NCBI GenBank assembly: GCA_038030265.1
Contig: CM075937.1
Location: 25,276,198-25,340,197, forward strand
From: Corythucha ciliata
Taxonomy: Eukaryota; Arthropoda; Insecta; Hemiptera; Tingidae
Direction: 5' to 3'
Length of the DNA stretch: 64,000 nt
The position numbers were made by a program, and so were the translations under genes. Positions 23,748-34,895 of the stretch are shown one piece after another; the first letter of the stretch is position 1, and each line of letters begins with the position of its first letter. The notes under the pieces are model-generated. The model ran no database searches, was not told the origin of the DNA, and worked only from the letters and a program-made list of their open reading frames with translations.

Positions 23748-24129
23748 CTGACTTCTTGACGCTGTAAACTGTGTAGACGCCGACATGACAGCGCTTACTG
23801 CGACACGTTTACGTTGTTGCCATGCCGCGGGTGTGTTAATGTATTCATTCTATTTCAGCTGCATATTATTGGTGATTTTAACAATGACGGGTAAATTTTT
23901 CTTCATTTCAACTCATGCCCCAACCCTCACCATTTTAACCATAAACTGAAATGTTGTACAGCCACACCAACAACGCTCGAGCTACGACATCGCTCAGCCA
24001 ACACGAATCGATCCAACAATTTTAACAATCACAAAATGATTTACAATTTTCAACGAAAGGTAACTATCACCGGAAGTACTTCCCCTAAAAATTCTCCACA
24101 TTTTTTCATTTGTTTCTTTCTCTTTTTCT

Positions 24130-24930
24130 AGCAGATCCTTCATTGAACGTCTCGAAACATTCAACGATATTCACCATACGAACGGCTCCGCGGGCACATC
24201 GAGAACTTGAGACTCTCGATTGATTAATTTCAAGTTAAATTCGAAGTTTACTTCAAGCAATTTCAGCTTCAGGTCGGTCGTCCACTGGAAGCGTTTTCGA
24301 GCGGCACTGCAACGCGTGACAACAAGCTTACATCCCAAAGGCTCAATTGAATGTGACATCATCCACTGCAGGTTTAGCTGCAGTGAATTTAATTTAAGCC
24401 TTTTTGGATGTACGCGCGTTGTAGCACCGCTTGAAAACGCTTCCAGTGGACGACCTGTCCCATTGATTGTGGCAAATTATTTCCTGTCGAAGTCTCCTCG
24501 ATTTTTATTACTTCTTACTAACAGATAGTAACATTTTATCCAACAGTTCATCTCAGTACCCCTACCAGAAATTGCACATTGCCCGAAGAACAACGCCAGA
24601 AATACGACATCGCTGCTTTTCTCCCACATTCTCGAAAGAACTAGCTATTTCTACGCGGCTGGGCGCCTCACAAACCTCCAACACTACCAAATACGTCAAA
24701 TTAGTCAACTGATGACTGAAATGATTCACAATCTCCCATGAAACGTAATAAATCAACGATAATTGTTATTTTTCCTGCAAATTTTCCAAATCTAATGCCA
24801 TATATCCCCCCCCCCCATCAGGTCCTTCATTGAATGTCACGAAACATCCAACGCTCCGCATCAAAAATCCACCGCTGCGGCCACGTCGGGAACTTCCAAG
24901 AAATGCTTCCTTTCTATTTTGAATTTGTCT
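24130..24930 (+). repeat. Degenerate direct repeat of an exon-like segment
   Basis: Two segments, at about 24,130-24,215 and 24,820-24,905, share TCCTTCATTGAA-(C/T)GTC-(T/A)CGAAACAT and a later CGGC...CACxTCG-(A/G)GAAC block. Each is preceded by a pyrimidine tract and AG. Read as exons, both start SFIE...ET-N. The second stays open to a stop at about 25,000, whereas the first stops early. It may be a duplicated exon of an unrecognised gene or just a repeat. Confidence 0.35.
24276..24455. mobile_element. 180-bp MITE (GGTCGTCCACTGGAAGCGTT ends)
   Basis: The 30-bp left end GGTCGTCCACTGGAAGCGTT plus TTCGAGCGG pairs with the right end CCGCTTGAAAACGCTTCCAG plus TGGACGACC. A central CTGCAG...CTGCAG hairpin adds symmetry. 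No coding sequence. Confidence 0.75.
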
Positions 24931-25207
24931 TCAATATTTACTTCAATTCCACAACTACTACTGTCAAACCAGCCAGACAAAGCCCACGTATCGATATATT
25001 AGCTTCAAGTTTAGTTTTAAATTTAATTTTAAATCATTTTCATGTAATCTTTCACGTGAATTGTGACTAGTAGATTAGTTATAACGCCACGCCCAAGTTC
25101 TAAAGGCAAAGATTGTCACGAAAGCATGATTGAAAATTTTATCTATACTCCTTCTCAAGTTAGCAGGATGGTCGGTTTTGAGTAGCAAAAAAAATAGAAG
25201 TTATAAC

Positions 25208-25685
25208 TGAAAACGACATTTTGGTACGGGTAGAACATGTTCGATAAATGATTTTTTCTCAAAACAAAAGCCAGATTTGTGCCTTCTCATACCAAGAAAT
25301 GGCTAAGTTTTCATTTTCATGAAATTTATCTGAAAAAACCGACAGACCGACTGCATGCCGATACCACTTTTTTCGGCCTTTCTGAGGTTGTGTATCACGA
25401 ATAAGCCATCTTGAACTCATTTTACTTCCATGTTCCCTTCGGGAACGGAAGTATGGTGTTCGTGAAAAAAATCGAGTCCGAGCTGACATCCATTCATAAT
25501 GTATAACCTCAGAAAAGTTGAAAAAAGTATTTTTTGTCACGCCGTCGGTTTGTCGCTTTTTTTCGATAAATTGCATGAAAATGAAACCTGGCTATTTCTT
25601 GGTATGGGAAGCACAAATCTGGCCTTTGTTTTGAGAAAAAAATATTTATCGGACATGTTCTCCCCGTACCGAATTGTTGTTTTTG
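25208..25685. repeat. Inverted repeat, CGACATTTTGGTACGGG family
   Basis: The left arm (25208-25400) and right arm (25500-25685) are complementary, with a local GTTCCCTTCGGGAAC hairpin in the loop. A third copy of the same sequence lies at 27,425-27,670. The shared edge TTCACGAACACCATA suggests a mobile family. No protein was recognised. Confidence 0.65.
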
Positions 25686-25689
25686 GATA

Positions 25690-27050
25690 TAACTTCAAAG
25701 TGATTCCAGAATTTTTTAAATATTTTTTTCGGATTCCTCGTGAAATTTCCTTGCGAATTAACCACAAAATCGTCGTTTTTAGCGCAAAAGGACCAGTAGC
25801 AAAAAATGACGGTCGAAATTGCAAAAAAGGGCCTATTGAGCCCCTTTGTATCTTAATTGCTTTGTACCCGAAAAAAACTGAGTTTAAGAGAAAATTGTGG
25901 GAGGAGTAGTAGGATTTGGCGTGACTACGTCAAAAATTATTTGCCACAGAATTACATATATGTAAATCTAAATCTAGTTGTTTCTTGGCATGAAAAACGC
26001 GAATATGACCTTTGGTTTGAAGGTAAATCATTTCCCAGGCATGTTCTCCCCGTAGCGGAATAATTTTTCCGGTATTAACTTCGAAACAATTGGTCCTGGA
26101 AGTTTGTAACTATTTTGTTAAGATTTCTCGTTCAATTTCCATGCGAATTGACTCAACGTTGCCGAAAACAAACCCCTTTCACTTCCATGTTCCATACGGG
26201 TATTTTTTTTGCCATCTTGTATGTGTAGGTCAGAAGTGTTCGAGAAAAAAAATGCTAACTCTGAAAAGCTCTAGTTTGCTAGTTTGGCAGCCCAAAAACC
26301 GAAATTTTTTAGCACTTCTTTTATTTTCTTCTAAATATCCCAAAAATGAGTAACTTTCGGGGAAAATCTTCACTCACAAAACTTGTTGAGCATTAAATTT
26401 CCTACAACTTTTGTATGTAAAGTAGTTTTCCACGACGAACATGGAACGGGCTACAGCCTATCGAAATTGTTCTAAAATGGTCGAAGGTCCTAAAATCGCC
26501 CTTTTTCGACCCAAGTGTACTCATTGGGCTTTATTTTGGACTATTTTCTAACATTTTGTGTTGTGATTTTTTGTATGAAAGAACGAAGACGAATGATTGA
26601 AGGAGGATTGAAAATTGAGTGACGATAGATGGTTATAGTCGTTGATGGATAAGGGTCGGTAATTCAATATTAGTCGATGTGGGATGAGGGTTGATTATTG
26701 ATTATGTGCGACGAAGAATTTTTTTGGATTTAGGGTTATGGAAATTTTAGTGTTTGAGGAATGAAGACTGCGTGATTGATGATTCAGGGATTGTGAGGAG
26801 GACCACACGATACTTCCATGTTCCCGTTTTTGGCGTTCATCAATAATGCATAAAAAAAAATAAGTAAACAAGAAAACTTCCATGGCCGTATCCATTTTTT
26901 CAGTGCTCCGACTCCTCCGATTTCATGTTGGATAAAAGGTAACATGGGCGCGTTAGAACGCCATACTTCCCATTCCCGTAGGGAACATGGAAGTCAAAAG
27001 GAAAAAACTAAACACTGACCTGGCCGAAAACATATGTGTATTACTCAGAA
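25690..27050. other. Gene-poor DNA with hairpin-edge fragments
   Basis: I see no supported gene. A CCATACTTCCCATTCCCGTA...GGAACATGGAAG hairpin edge at about 26,960-26,993 recurs at 25,430-25,460 and at 29,600-29,630, so pieces of the same repeat family are scattered here. Confidence 0.4.
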
Positions 27051-27054
27051 TGAA

Positions 27055-27318
27055 TAAGGCCCCGTTCACAAACCATATGTTATGCGTCTATAGGTCCGTT
27101 CCATTGTTTTACACTAGTGTAGAAAACCATGTGATTTCATTGACTTATTCTGAAAAATTGAATGAAACCAGATGATTTTCTTCAAAAGTGTAGCACTCAC
27201 GAAACAATGGAATGAACCTTATGAAACCTATCAAAATGCTTCATTTTTCGAGAGAATTAATCTGTTTGGTTGCATACACTCCTCAGACGCATAACATAGA
27301 ACTTGTGAACGGGGTCTA
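27055..27318. mobile_element. Small TIR element related to the 7195-10003 element
   Basis: It begins TAAGGCCCCGTTCACAAACC and ends with the near complement CTTGTGAACGGGGTCTAA. The same ends and the ATTTTTCGAG...TTGGTTGCATA sub-terminal block occur in the 7,195-10,003 element. A second MITE is inserted inside it (27,093-27,218). Confidence 0.7.
27093..27218. mobile_element. MITE of the GGTCCGTTCC family nested in another MITE
   Basis: It runs GGTCCGTTCCATTGTTTTAC to ...AATGGAATGAACC. Read on the opposite strand it matches the copies at 20071 and 22263 along its full length, including ATCATCTGGTTTCATTCAA. The order of insertion is clear because it interrupts the surrounding TIR element. Confidence 0.8.
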
Positions 27319-27424
27319 ATAAACCAAAATTGGAGAAAAGCATATTCACCAAAAGAACGCCTTGCAGTTTTGTTTGAGATATGTACAATAAATACAAAAA
27401 TTCTGAAATCACTTGCTTTGAAGT

Positions 27425-27670
27425 TATATTTAAAAACGACATTTCGGTAACGGGAGAACATGTCCGATAAATAATTTTTTCTTAAAACAAAAGCCAGGTT
27501 TGTGCTTCTCATAGCAAAAAATAGCCAGGTTTTCTGTTTCATGCAATTTATCGAAAAAAAAAAAGTGACAGACCGACGGCATACCGAAAACCACTTTTTT
27601 CAACTTTTCTGAGGATGTACATCATGAATGTGAAGTCAGCTCGGAATCGATTTTTTTCACGAACACCATA
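27425..27670. repeat. Third copy of the CGACATTTCGGTA repeat
   Basis: This matches the left arm of 25208-25685 in direct orientation and ends at TTCACGAACACCATA. The following Foldback element is inserted exactly at that edge. Confidence 0.65.
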
Positions 27671-29593
27671 TAGACCGAGAGCTGGCGACAGTCCCATTCA
27701 ACCGGAAGAACATAGTCACGAAAGGTATGCAAAATGATGGCATTTCACCCCCTATATACGAAGTCCGGAAGTCTGCCTTGCTCTATCTGGGGCCTAAGGA
27801 TTTTATAGCTAATTAAAGTCCTTAATTTTGGACATGAATTTAACCAGAAAAACATAGTCCAGAAACTAGTCTGATTCGAAAGGTTGTATGGAGCTGATTA
27901 CGAATATGATCGTCTGCCTGGGGCATTTGCCCTCAGTGGCTCGCCAAACTCACGAAATTCACTAAACTTTAATTAACCGGAAGAACATAGTCCTGAAACT
28001 GGTCTTATTCGAAATGATCTATGAAGATTATTACAAATATAATGGTCTGCCTGGGGCATTCGCCCTCGGTGGTCAGTCAAACTCCATAAATCAGGGATAT
28101 TAATTAACCAGAAAAACTAAGTCCGGAATGTTGTCTTATGCGACAGGTTTCATATGGCTGAATACGAAAATGATCGTCTGCCTGGGGCACTTGCCCTCAG
28201 TGACCCGCCAAACTGCACAGAGGGAAAATAATTAACCGGAAGAATACAGTCGTGAAACTAGTCTCATTCGAAAGGTTTAATACAGCTGATTACGAATATG
28301 ATCGTCTGCCGCCGTCTGCCTGGGGCATTTGCCCTCAGTGGCCAGTCAAACTCCCTAAATCAGGGATATTATTTACCCAGAAGAACTAAATCCGGAAAAT
28401 GGTCTTTTTGCTTCAGGTTTTATGAGGCTGAATACGAAAATGATCGTCTGCTGGTGTCTGCCTCGGGCATTTGCCCTCTGTGGCTTGCTAAACTCACTTA
28501 ATTTGGGAAATTTTAATTAACCGAAAGAACATAGTCCTGAAACTGGTCTTATTCGATTGAATTTATGGGAATGATTACAAATATTATAATCTGGCGACGT
28601 CAACCTGGTGCATTTGCCCACGGTGGCCGGTCAAACTTCCTACATCTACAGCGCGACAGACGATCATATTCGTTATCAGGTCCATAAAACCTTTCGAATT
28701 AGACTAGTATCACGACTATGTTCCTCTGGTTAATCATTTTCACTCTGTGCAGTTTGACGGGTCACTGAGGGCAAGTGGCCCAGGCAGACGATTATATTTG
28801 TAATCATTTCCATAAAACCTATCGAATAAGACCAGTTTCAGGACTATGTTCTTTCGGTTAATTAAAATTTTCCAAATTTCGAGAGTTTGGCGAACCACAA
28901 AGGGCAAATGCCCCGGGCAGACGGCGCCAGACGATCATATTCGTAATCAGCTCCATACAACCTTTCGAATGAGACTAGTTTCAGGACTATGTTCTTCCGG
29001 TTAATCATTTTCCTCCGGTGCAGTTTGACTGGTTACTAAGGGCAAGTGCCCCAGGCGGACACCGGCAGACGATCATTTTCGTATTCAGCCACACGATACG
29101 TGTCGCAAAGGACCATTTTCCGGACTTAGTTCTTCCGGTTAATTAATATCCCTGATTTAAGGAGTTTACTGGCCACCGAGGGCAAATGCTCCAGGCAGAC
29201 GCCGGCCGACGATTATATTTGTAATCATCACCATAAAACCTATAGAATAAGACCAGTTTCAGGACTATGTTCTTTCGGTTAATTAAAATTTACCGAATTA
29301 CCTGAGTTTGGCGAGCCACAGAGGGCAAATGCCCCAGGCAGACGGCGGCAGACAATCATATTCGTAATCAGCTCCATACAACCTTTCGAATTAGACTAGT
29401 TTCTGGACTATGTTTTTCTGGTTAAATTCATGTCCCAAATTAAGGACTTTAATTAGCTATAAAATCCTTAGGCCCCAGATAGAGCATGGCAGACTTCCGG
29501 ACTCGTAAATAGGGGGTCAAATGCCATCATTTTGCACAGCTTTTGTGGCTATGTTCTTCCGGTTGAATGCGACTGTCGCTAGCTCTCCAACTA
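27671..29593. mobile_element. Foldback-type element with tandem-repeat arms
   Basis: A 1.92-kb palindrome. The left end TAGACCGAGAGCTGGCGACA pairs with the right end (complement TAGTTGGAGAGCTAGCGACA). Each arm is built from about seven imperfect units of roughly 128-142 bp, every unit holding an AACCGGAAGAACATAGTCC-like block, a TCTGCCTGGGGCATTTGCCC block and a CAGTGG...CAAACTC block. Unit orientation flips at about 28,650. Flanking ATA (27668-27670 and 29594-29596) may be a short target duplication. Long inverted ends made of internal tandem repeats are the hallmark of Drosophila FB/Galileo-type elements. The resemblance is structural only. No transposase is encoded. Confidence 0.85.
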
Positions 29594-29639
29594 ATACTTC
29601 TTCCATTCACGTAGGGAACAAAAGGAAAAACTAAACATT

Positions 29640-30117
29640 GTAAAGAAATGTGAACAGGAATTCCAAGAAATAACTGATCAATTTGAAGTAAAAATACAAT
29701 TTTTGACCTCGGAGTGGTCTGTAAAACCGGCTCCGAAAAATGTTTCTGTTCTGACAGCAATTTAAATTCAAATTTGTGTACTGCGTAAAATATTTCAGCT
29801 TTAGCGTGATGCCAGTAAGCTGGGGGCAATTTCTTTAAGGCTGATGGAGCTATTCTAGATAGGAAAGCGTCCTGTGCGTTCTTTTGTGGAGAGGCTGCCC
29901 GAATTTGTTTTGGGCGGAGATTGGTTTCGTTCGATCTTCTTTTTATATTCATGATCTGTTTGGTCTCTTGGAGCTGATACATTTTCTATGCGGCCACTTT
30001 CTGGAACTGGATCCATCAAGTTGGCCTCATGCCGGTCGTCGTCTTCATTATTGTTTTCGTCTTCTGGAATGTTGTTCGTGCTCTTCGTTTCCTCGAAAAA
30101 CGGCGATAAAAAGTTAA
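29640..30117 (-). pseudogene. MADF/BESS-domain protein fragment, frameshifted
   Basis: Read on the minus strand from about 30,115, the sequence opens with FLSPFFEETKSTNNIPED, like the end of a MADF domain, then an acidic linker (EDENNNEDDDRHEA). About 150 bp later the homologous reading moves to another frame and gives AQDAFLSRIAPSALKKLPP followed by AKAEIFYAV, a good match to the BESS motif that follows MADF domains. MADF/BESS proteins bind DNA through MADF and interact through BESS. PIF/Harbinger elements often encode a Myb/SANT or MADF-like second protein next to the transposase, and a Harbinger transposase fragment lies 430 bp away in the divergent direction. The frameshift and missing N-terminus make it a remnant. 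It could instead be a host MADF gene fragment. Confidence 0.5.
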
Positions 30118-30222
30118 ATTTTGGTAATTAACTAATTTATTGAGTAAAACATTCTTGAAAAGTTAGATGTTCAGCGTGTTTAATTTTTTTTGCTAATTTA
30201 GCACTACTTTGGCCACTGGTCG

Positions 30223-30223
<1 letters not shown>

Positions 30224-30266
<43 letters not shown>
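30224..30266 (+). repeat. Poly-T tract
   Basis: An uninterrupted run of about 43 T residues. It may be the A-tail of a minus-strand retroposed sequence, but no such element could be identified. Confidence 0.8.
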
Positions 30267-30549
30267 CCTTCTTTTTTTTTCAAAAACCCTCTAAACTGGT
30301 CTCTCATGTTGGTCCGCCTATTCTTACATCATTCTCCTGAAACAGAAAAAGTAAAAAACATTTTAATAATAGATATTGATCGTCCCGCGCTAGCCGGCAT
30401 GGGATTTGAGACTAAATCCCCTGCGCGTAACATTCAAGAACTGTACGGAACTGTTCTGCGAACAAGCCTAAATATAAGTACGTCTGCACTTTCGTCAAAT
30501 ATCCTTTTTTTCAGGGATTTGACACCTGACCTGGGGATTTCTTAAAGGC

Positions 30550-30835
30550 CAACTCTTTTAGTCACCGGGTGGATCACGGCACTATTGACTCGCATCATAC
30601 AAGAGACACGCAAGTTGATTACTGAAAGTATGTTGGAAGAATTGATGCCTACTCCGACACACGACATGTGGAAAAGGCTAGCTGAAGATTTTTACCGTCT
30701 GTGGAATTTCCCTGATTGCATTGGAGCTGTAGGTGGGAAACAAGCCCATATTCAAGCTCCGCCAAATTCTGTATCAATGTTCTTCAATTACAAACGTCAG
30801 GTGATGGATACGATACTGACAATTTTTTTTTAGTG
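30550..30835 (+). pseudogene. PIF/Harbinger transposase (HARBI1-like DDE) fragment
   Basis: The stretch FPDCIGAVGGKQAHIQAPPN followed by SVSMFFNYK is the conserved first catalytic block of Harbinger transposases. The usual GAIDGKH reads GAVGGKQ here, so the first catalytic aspartate is lost. Upstream, SFSHRVDHGTI and TRIIQETRKLI match the helical segment before the DDE domain but lie in different frames, so a frameshift separates them near 30,585. The rest of the DDE domain is missing after about 30,805. The function would have been cut-and-paste transposition. The divergent MADF/BESS remnant at 29,640-30,117 fits the two-gene layout of this superfamily. Confidence 0.7.
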
Positions 30836-30975
30836 CATTTCATTCTGAAAATGCACTATTGGTCTCGTCGTGATGGTGGCAAACATGGGTCATGTCATGT
30901 TTTTTTCACGTTTCAGAACCTCTAGAACACGAATTCAGTGGTCTACAGGATTCATATATATATATATGCCGTTTT

Positions 30976-31215
30976 CTTGTTAGCACGATAACTCTCGAAG
31001 AAATCAATTTAGCGGAACGCGCTTCGGCACAAAAATCAGTAGTCATAAGACCCCGGTCGGTATTGCATTTGGGCCCAATTTATCGTGTTGGAGGGGGGGG
31101 GGGAGTTGGGCTTCAAATGGTCAAAAAATCACTAAAAATCACCAGTTGATTCTAGAAGCATCATATTCGGTACGTACGCTCCATGCTAGACTAGCCTTTG
31201 ATTCCCATTTTAATT
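30976..31215 (+). repeat. Direct repeat, unit 1 (CTTGTTAGCACGATAACTCT)
   Basis: About 240 bp starting CTTGTTAGCACGATAACTCT, with a G-run in the middle and AATCACCAGTTGATTC near the end. It is repeated 301 bp downstream. No gene. Confidence 0.8.
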
Positions 31216-31276
31216 TTTTGAAAAAGTCAAGGTGGAGGGGGGGGGTGCCTCCGGAGAGTGGAAGTAAGTGTGTGGT

Positions 31277-31503
31277 CTTGTTAGCACGATAACTCTCGAA
31301 GAAATTAATTTAGCGGAGCGCGCTTTGGCACAAAAATCAGTAGTCATACGATCTCGTGTGGTATTGCATTGGGCCAAATCAGTCGACTTGGTTGGGGGGG
31401 GGGGGGTAATATGGATAATAACTGGTAAAGAAAATCACTAGAAATCACCAGTTGATTCCAGAAGCATTATATTACGATGATTTCCCTTTGATTCCCATTA
31501 AGT
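31277..31503 (+). repeat. Direct repeat, unit 2 (CTTGTTAGCACGATAACTCT)
   Basis: Second copy of 30976-31215, with scattered substitutions and a 30-bp gap near its end. Together the two form a short tandem array of about 300-bp period. Confidence 0.8.
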
Positions 31504-31676
31504 TCAGCTTAAACAAACCCGGCAGCATACAGTACGATGGAGGGTCAAACATTAACGAAACAAATCATGGTCTCAACATTACTACTTCTGGGACGGCTTA
31601 GGGTATCCATATACAAAATGAAATGCACTCTTTCCGACCGCATAGATATTTAAACAACTAAGCATATTTTTGATAA

Positions 31677-33700
31677 CTAGAGGGTCATTAGTAATTCTTT
31701 TACACATTTTTTAAATTTAGTTAGCGAAGTGAACCGAGATACATTAATTTCCTTTTCGTATAAAAATTTTAAAGCAGAGCAATACCCCGATCTTTTGAAA
31801 GCTTCAGTATTTGCTTTGGGTAAAATAATATTGGATTTTATTTTATTCCTAGTCACTATTGTACTATGGCTAAACGGCACTACATTAGCACTAATTACCT
31901 GAATACAAGAGTTCAACACGAAAATCTGTTTCAAATTAAGTACATCCAGCTCCCTATGCAATAGAACCGTTGGATATAATCGGCATTTCCGTAATATTAT
32001 TCTCAAAATGACATTATGAGATGTTTTCAAAGGATTAAGATATGACTTACTAGAGGAACCCCAGACAACAATGCCATAGTTTAAAATGGAAAAAACTAAA
32101 CCATAATATATTGATTTGATCATTTTTAAATTCATAATTTGACGAAGCAGCTTAAATTTATAAAAAAGCTTCCTTAATCTACTCACAATGCTGGAGATTT
32201 GATATTTAAATTTAAGATTCTCATCAAATATAACACCTAAGTACTTATGTCTTTCAACAAATTCCAAGCTTACGCAAGAATTAGACCCATCACAATCCGC
32301 CTGATTACAAAGTGAGCTGTGCAGCCGAACATTATACTTGAAATCCTGTTGTTTACTTGTTTTCAACGAAAATCTCATTAATGCAGTTTTGTTTAAATTT
32401 ACACAGAGTAAGTTGCTATCAAACCAATATTTTATAATGCTTAATTCCCTGATGGTCAATTCGACTAATCTAGAAACATCCTTCCCACTAAAAATCAAGG
32501 TCGTATCATCCGCGAACCCGAAAATGTTTCCCTTTATATCCAACAAATCATTGATGAACATCAAAAACAACATAGGGCCAAGGACCGTTCCTTGAGGCAC
32601 TCCACAAACACCCATCGCCACACTGCTTTCCACTTTATCCACCCTCGTAACACAGGGACGATTAGACAAAAAGGAAGCCAATAAGTCCAACACATTTCCT
32701 CTGACTCCATAAGAGTAGAGCTTCGCTAACAGCAGTTCATGATCCACTGAATCAAATGCCTTTTGGACATCTAGGAAAACTCCAAACACGCGTATTCTCC
32801 TTCGTCCAGACTCTCCACAACTTTTTTATGAAAATTGAACAAGGCGTTTTCAGCGCTCAGACCTGGCCGAAAGCCATATTGATTTTTAGAGAGAATATTT
32901 TTCACTTCAAAGAACTTAACCAAAAATAACTCCAAAAGACCATTAACATCCAGATTTGCCTTATAAATTTCATCCCAACTTTCCTGATCTAACAACATCT
33001 TAAGTTTAGCGCAATCAACTTGGGATGCAACAGACTCAGTTTTAGTTTGTAATTGTTCTTTTCTGACATTTTTGTGTCGCTCTGAGACAGGTTCAAAACC
33101 CCCCAAGCACATATGGTGATCAGTTATTCGAGCTTTAAATATTATGCTTTTACTCGCTACATCAACATTACCCCTAAAGAAAATATGATCAATGCATATT
33201 TTAGAATCAGACACTTCTCTAGTAAAACCATTAATAGCACTTTTAAAGCCGTGACTAGCAAGTAAATTACAGTACCGACCAGACAAAAATGATAATTTCG
33301 CTATATCTATATTAACGTCTCCGGCCAAAATTTCCGCTCTTGAGGCTTCTCTGCTCAGCAAATAATCGCCTAGACTATCAACAAACTCCGATGGATCCCT
33401 CTCTGGTGATCTATAAACCGCCGTTAGTCCAATTACGTTGCCGTTCCATTCAACTGAGGCAGTGATCGAATTACAAAATTTCAAAACGTCATATTCTACT
33501 GATTTAACAGATATATTTTCCTTAATACACATAGAAACCCCATCTGCTTTGTTAATTTGGCATTGTGAAAAGAAATTTAAATACCCTCCGAGATTAAATG
33601 CTAGTTGGTCATAATTCTATGTTTCTGTCAAAATGATGACCTCGAAAACTACACTAATTGATGCAAGAAACAATTCAACATCAATTCCGGTTTCGGGGTT
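31677..33700 (-). pseudogene. Non-LTR retrotransposon remnant: endonuclease joined to reverse transcriptase
   Basis: Read on the minus strand, an endonuclease piece (33,700 to about 32,990) shows LTET followed by TAG in place of the expected tryptophan codon, LAGDVNID and TDHHM. It then passes abruptly into the middle of a reverse transcriptase (NILSKNQYGFRPGLSAENAL), so the linker and fingers, perhaps 100 or more residues, are deleted. A frameshift near 32,780 follows, then FLDVQKAFDSVDHE, GVPQGTVLGPMLFL, the catalytic FADDT and HKYLGVIFDENLKF, ending at TAA 31677-31679. There is no RNase H. The motifs fit the Jockey/CR1/L2 assemblage; I cannot fix the clade. Both 5' end and interior are lost, so it is inactive. 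Confidence 0.85.
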
Positions 33701-33904
33701 CCGGGAATCGTAGTATTCCCTCCAGCTTCACAGGTTGGCATCTTATCCCCTCCGTCCCGACCTGATGACCGAGATAATCTAGATAATAACTTAATAAGCA
33801 AAGAAAAGACGTAGTCACTCCACGATTTCAATTTATTATACTCCAGACCGGTTTCAACCGTACAAGGTCATCTTCAGTGGTCCTAACGATCGACAGCAAA
33901 TCAG
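33701..33904. other. Repeat-derived DNA with a CTGAAGATG...GAAAC motif
   Basis: On the minus strand, 33846-33882 reads CTGAAGATGACCTTGTACGG and then TTGAAACCGGTC. GACC pairs with GGTT around a small loop between the CTGAAGA and GAAAC boxes. The same arrangement occurs at 48537-48573. Such boxes are common at the ends of Penelope-like elements in arthropods. No gene is seen. Confidence 0.4.
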
Positions 33905-34149
33905 AAACTATGAGCTCACAATAAATCAGCCCGAGCTTGTCGAGCTCGGGCATCCTTCCTTTTCCACTCTTGAACCGTCTGAGCGTTTGCATCACCGTCA
34001 CTTGGAAGAACACTTTTACCCTCGAGTATGTCCATCAATGCCTCTGATTCGAATAAATTGTTTATTTCGAATATCCATAAGGAGAATGCCGCGGGGTCAG
34101 TTAACTTTTCGAGGTTACTTGTTAAAAGTTCGTACTCACCCATCTTCAC
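33905..34149 (-). pseudogene. Copia-type Gag N-terminal fragment
   Basis: On the minus strand an open stretch starts MKMGEYELLTSNLEKLTDPA and contains FSLWIFEINNLFESEALMDI, ending near QEWKRKDARARQARADLL. This matches the N-terminal part of Copia Gag (the x-W-x-F-x-M segment, the acidic DILEG-like motif and the W..KD.KA segment). It stops after 77 codons, and nothing downstream continues the Gag. It points away from the large palindrome. Gag would form the particle that packages the element RNA. Confidence 0.6.
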
Positions 34150-34559
34150 TCAGGTTTTTACTTTATTTACGTTTTATTTCGCGAGTTTTACTTTTTGTTT
34201 TTCACTTTCACGAATCACTTTAGCACTCCGATTATTCTGGGTACCATAACCTGTTGAGATATTAGGCAGTGGAATTAAATAAAAAGAGATTTTACTTTGA
34301 AGAACTAAAGCGAGTAAGTTTTTTAATGATGCACTTTTTTACACAGACTAGGTTATAAGACAGATTAGGTTATAATTGCTTCATCTTATGGAGTGGCTCT
34401 TATTGTTTTGAACATGATACAAAATTATTTCCCACAACAGCGTTGAGGGTGCCCCCCCCCCACCGGGTCGCTCGGGTTGTTGTTGGCCGCCCCGTTTTGT
34501 CGCAGTATAGAAATTTATACACCTGGAATTTTGTGGTAAATGCGTCTGGGAGGTGCATT

Positions 34560-34895
34560 CCCAGGGGCGTTCTGAACTTTCTCAGTTTGAAGGATACCTT
34601 TAATTTAGGGCAGTTAAATAACAACAAAGACATTTTTAAATTTATTGCGGGCATTGACACACTAATTAGCCGAATAGACACTTCCGACAACCACTAGAAT
34701 ACTATTGGGAATAAAATTATTCGTCAGATCGCGGAGGAACAGAGTAACATCATGAAGATTGAAGGGAGAGTTCGCGCCAATATCGGGACTTTAGAGCGAG
34801 AACTACAACAGGACCTCATATTAACAAAGAACTTTTTTAAGGATAATAGTAATCTAATTTTGGCCAAAGCCGATAAAGAGTCCTCGGGGTCGACA
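34560..34895 (+). pseudogene. Penelope-like element fragment, start of reverse transcriptase
   Basis: The reading LNFLSLKDTFNL...IAGIDTLISRI...LTKNFFKDNSNLILAKADKE follows the N-terminal region of Penelope-like reverse transcriptases, which runs from an LSLG-like block to a KADKG block. A TAG at 34695-34697 interrupts the frame, and the homology is cut off straight after the ADK block, where a GC-rich repeat begins. The catalytic domain is absent. Identification rests on a short pattern and is moderate. Confidence 0.5.

Noticed and set aside
27671..29593. CRISPR array
   Set aside because: The units are 128-142 bp, diverged, flip orientation at the centre and lack unique spacers of constant size. 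It is a foldback element in a eukaryotic genome.
33846..33882. Functional hammerhead ribozyme
   Set aside because: The CTGAAGA and GAAAC boxes and a stem II are visible, but I could not find a cleavage triplet with pairing stems I and III. Kept only as a low-interest finding.
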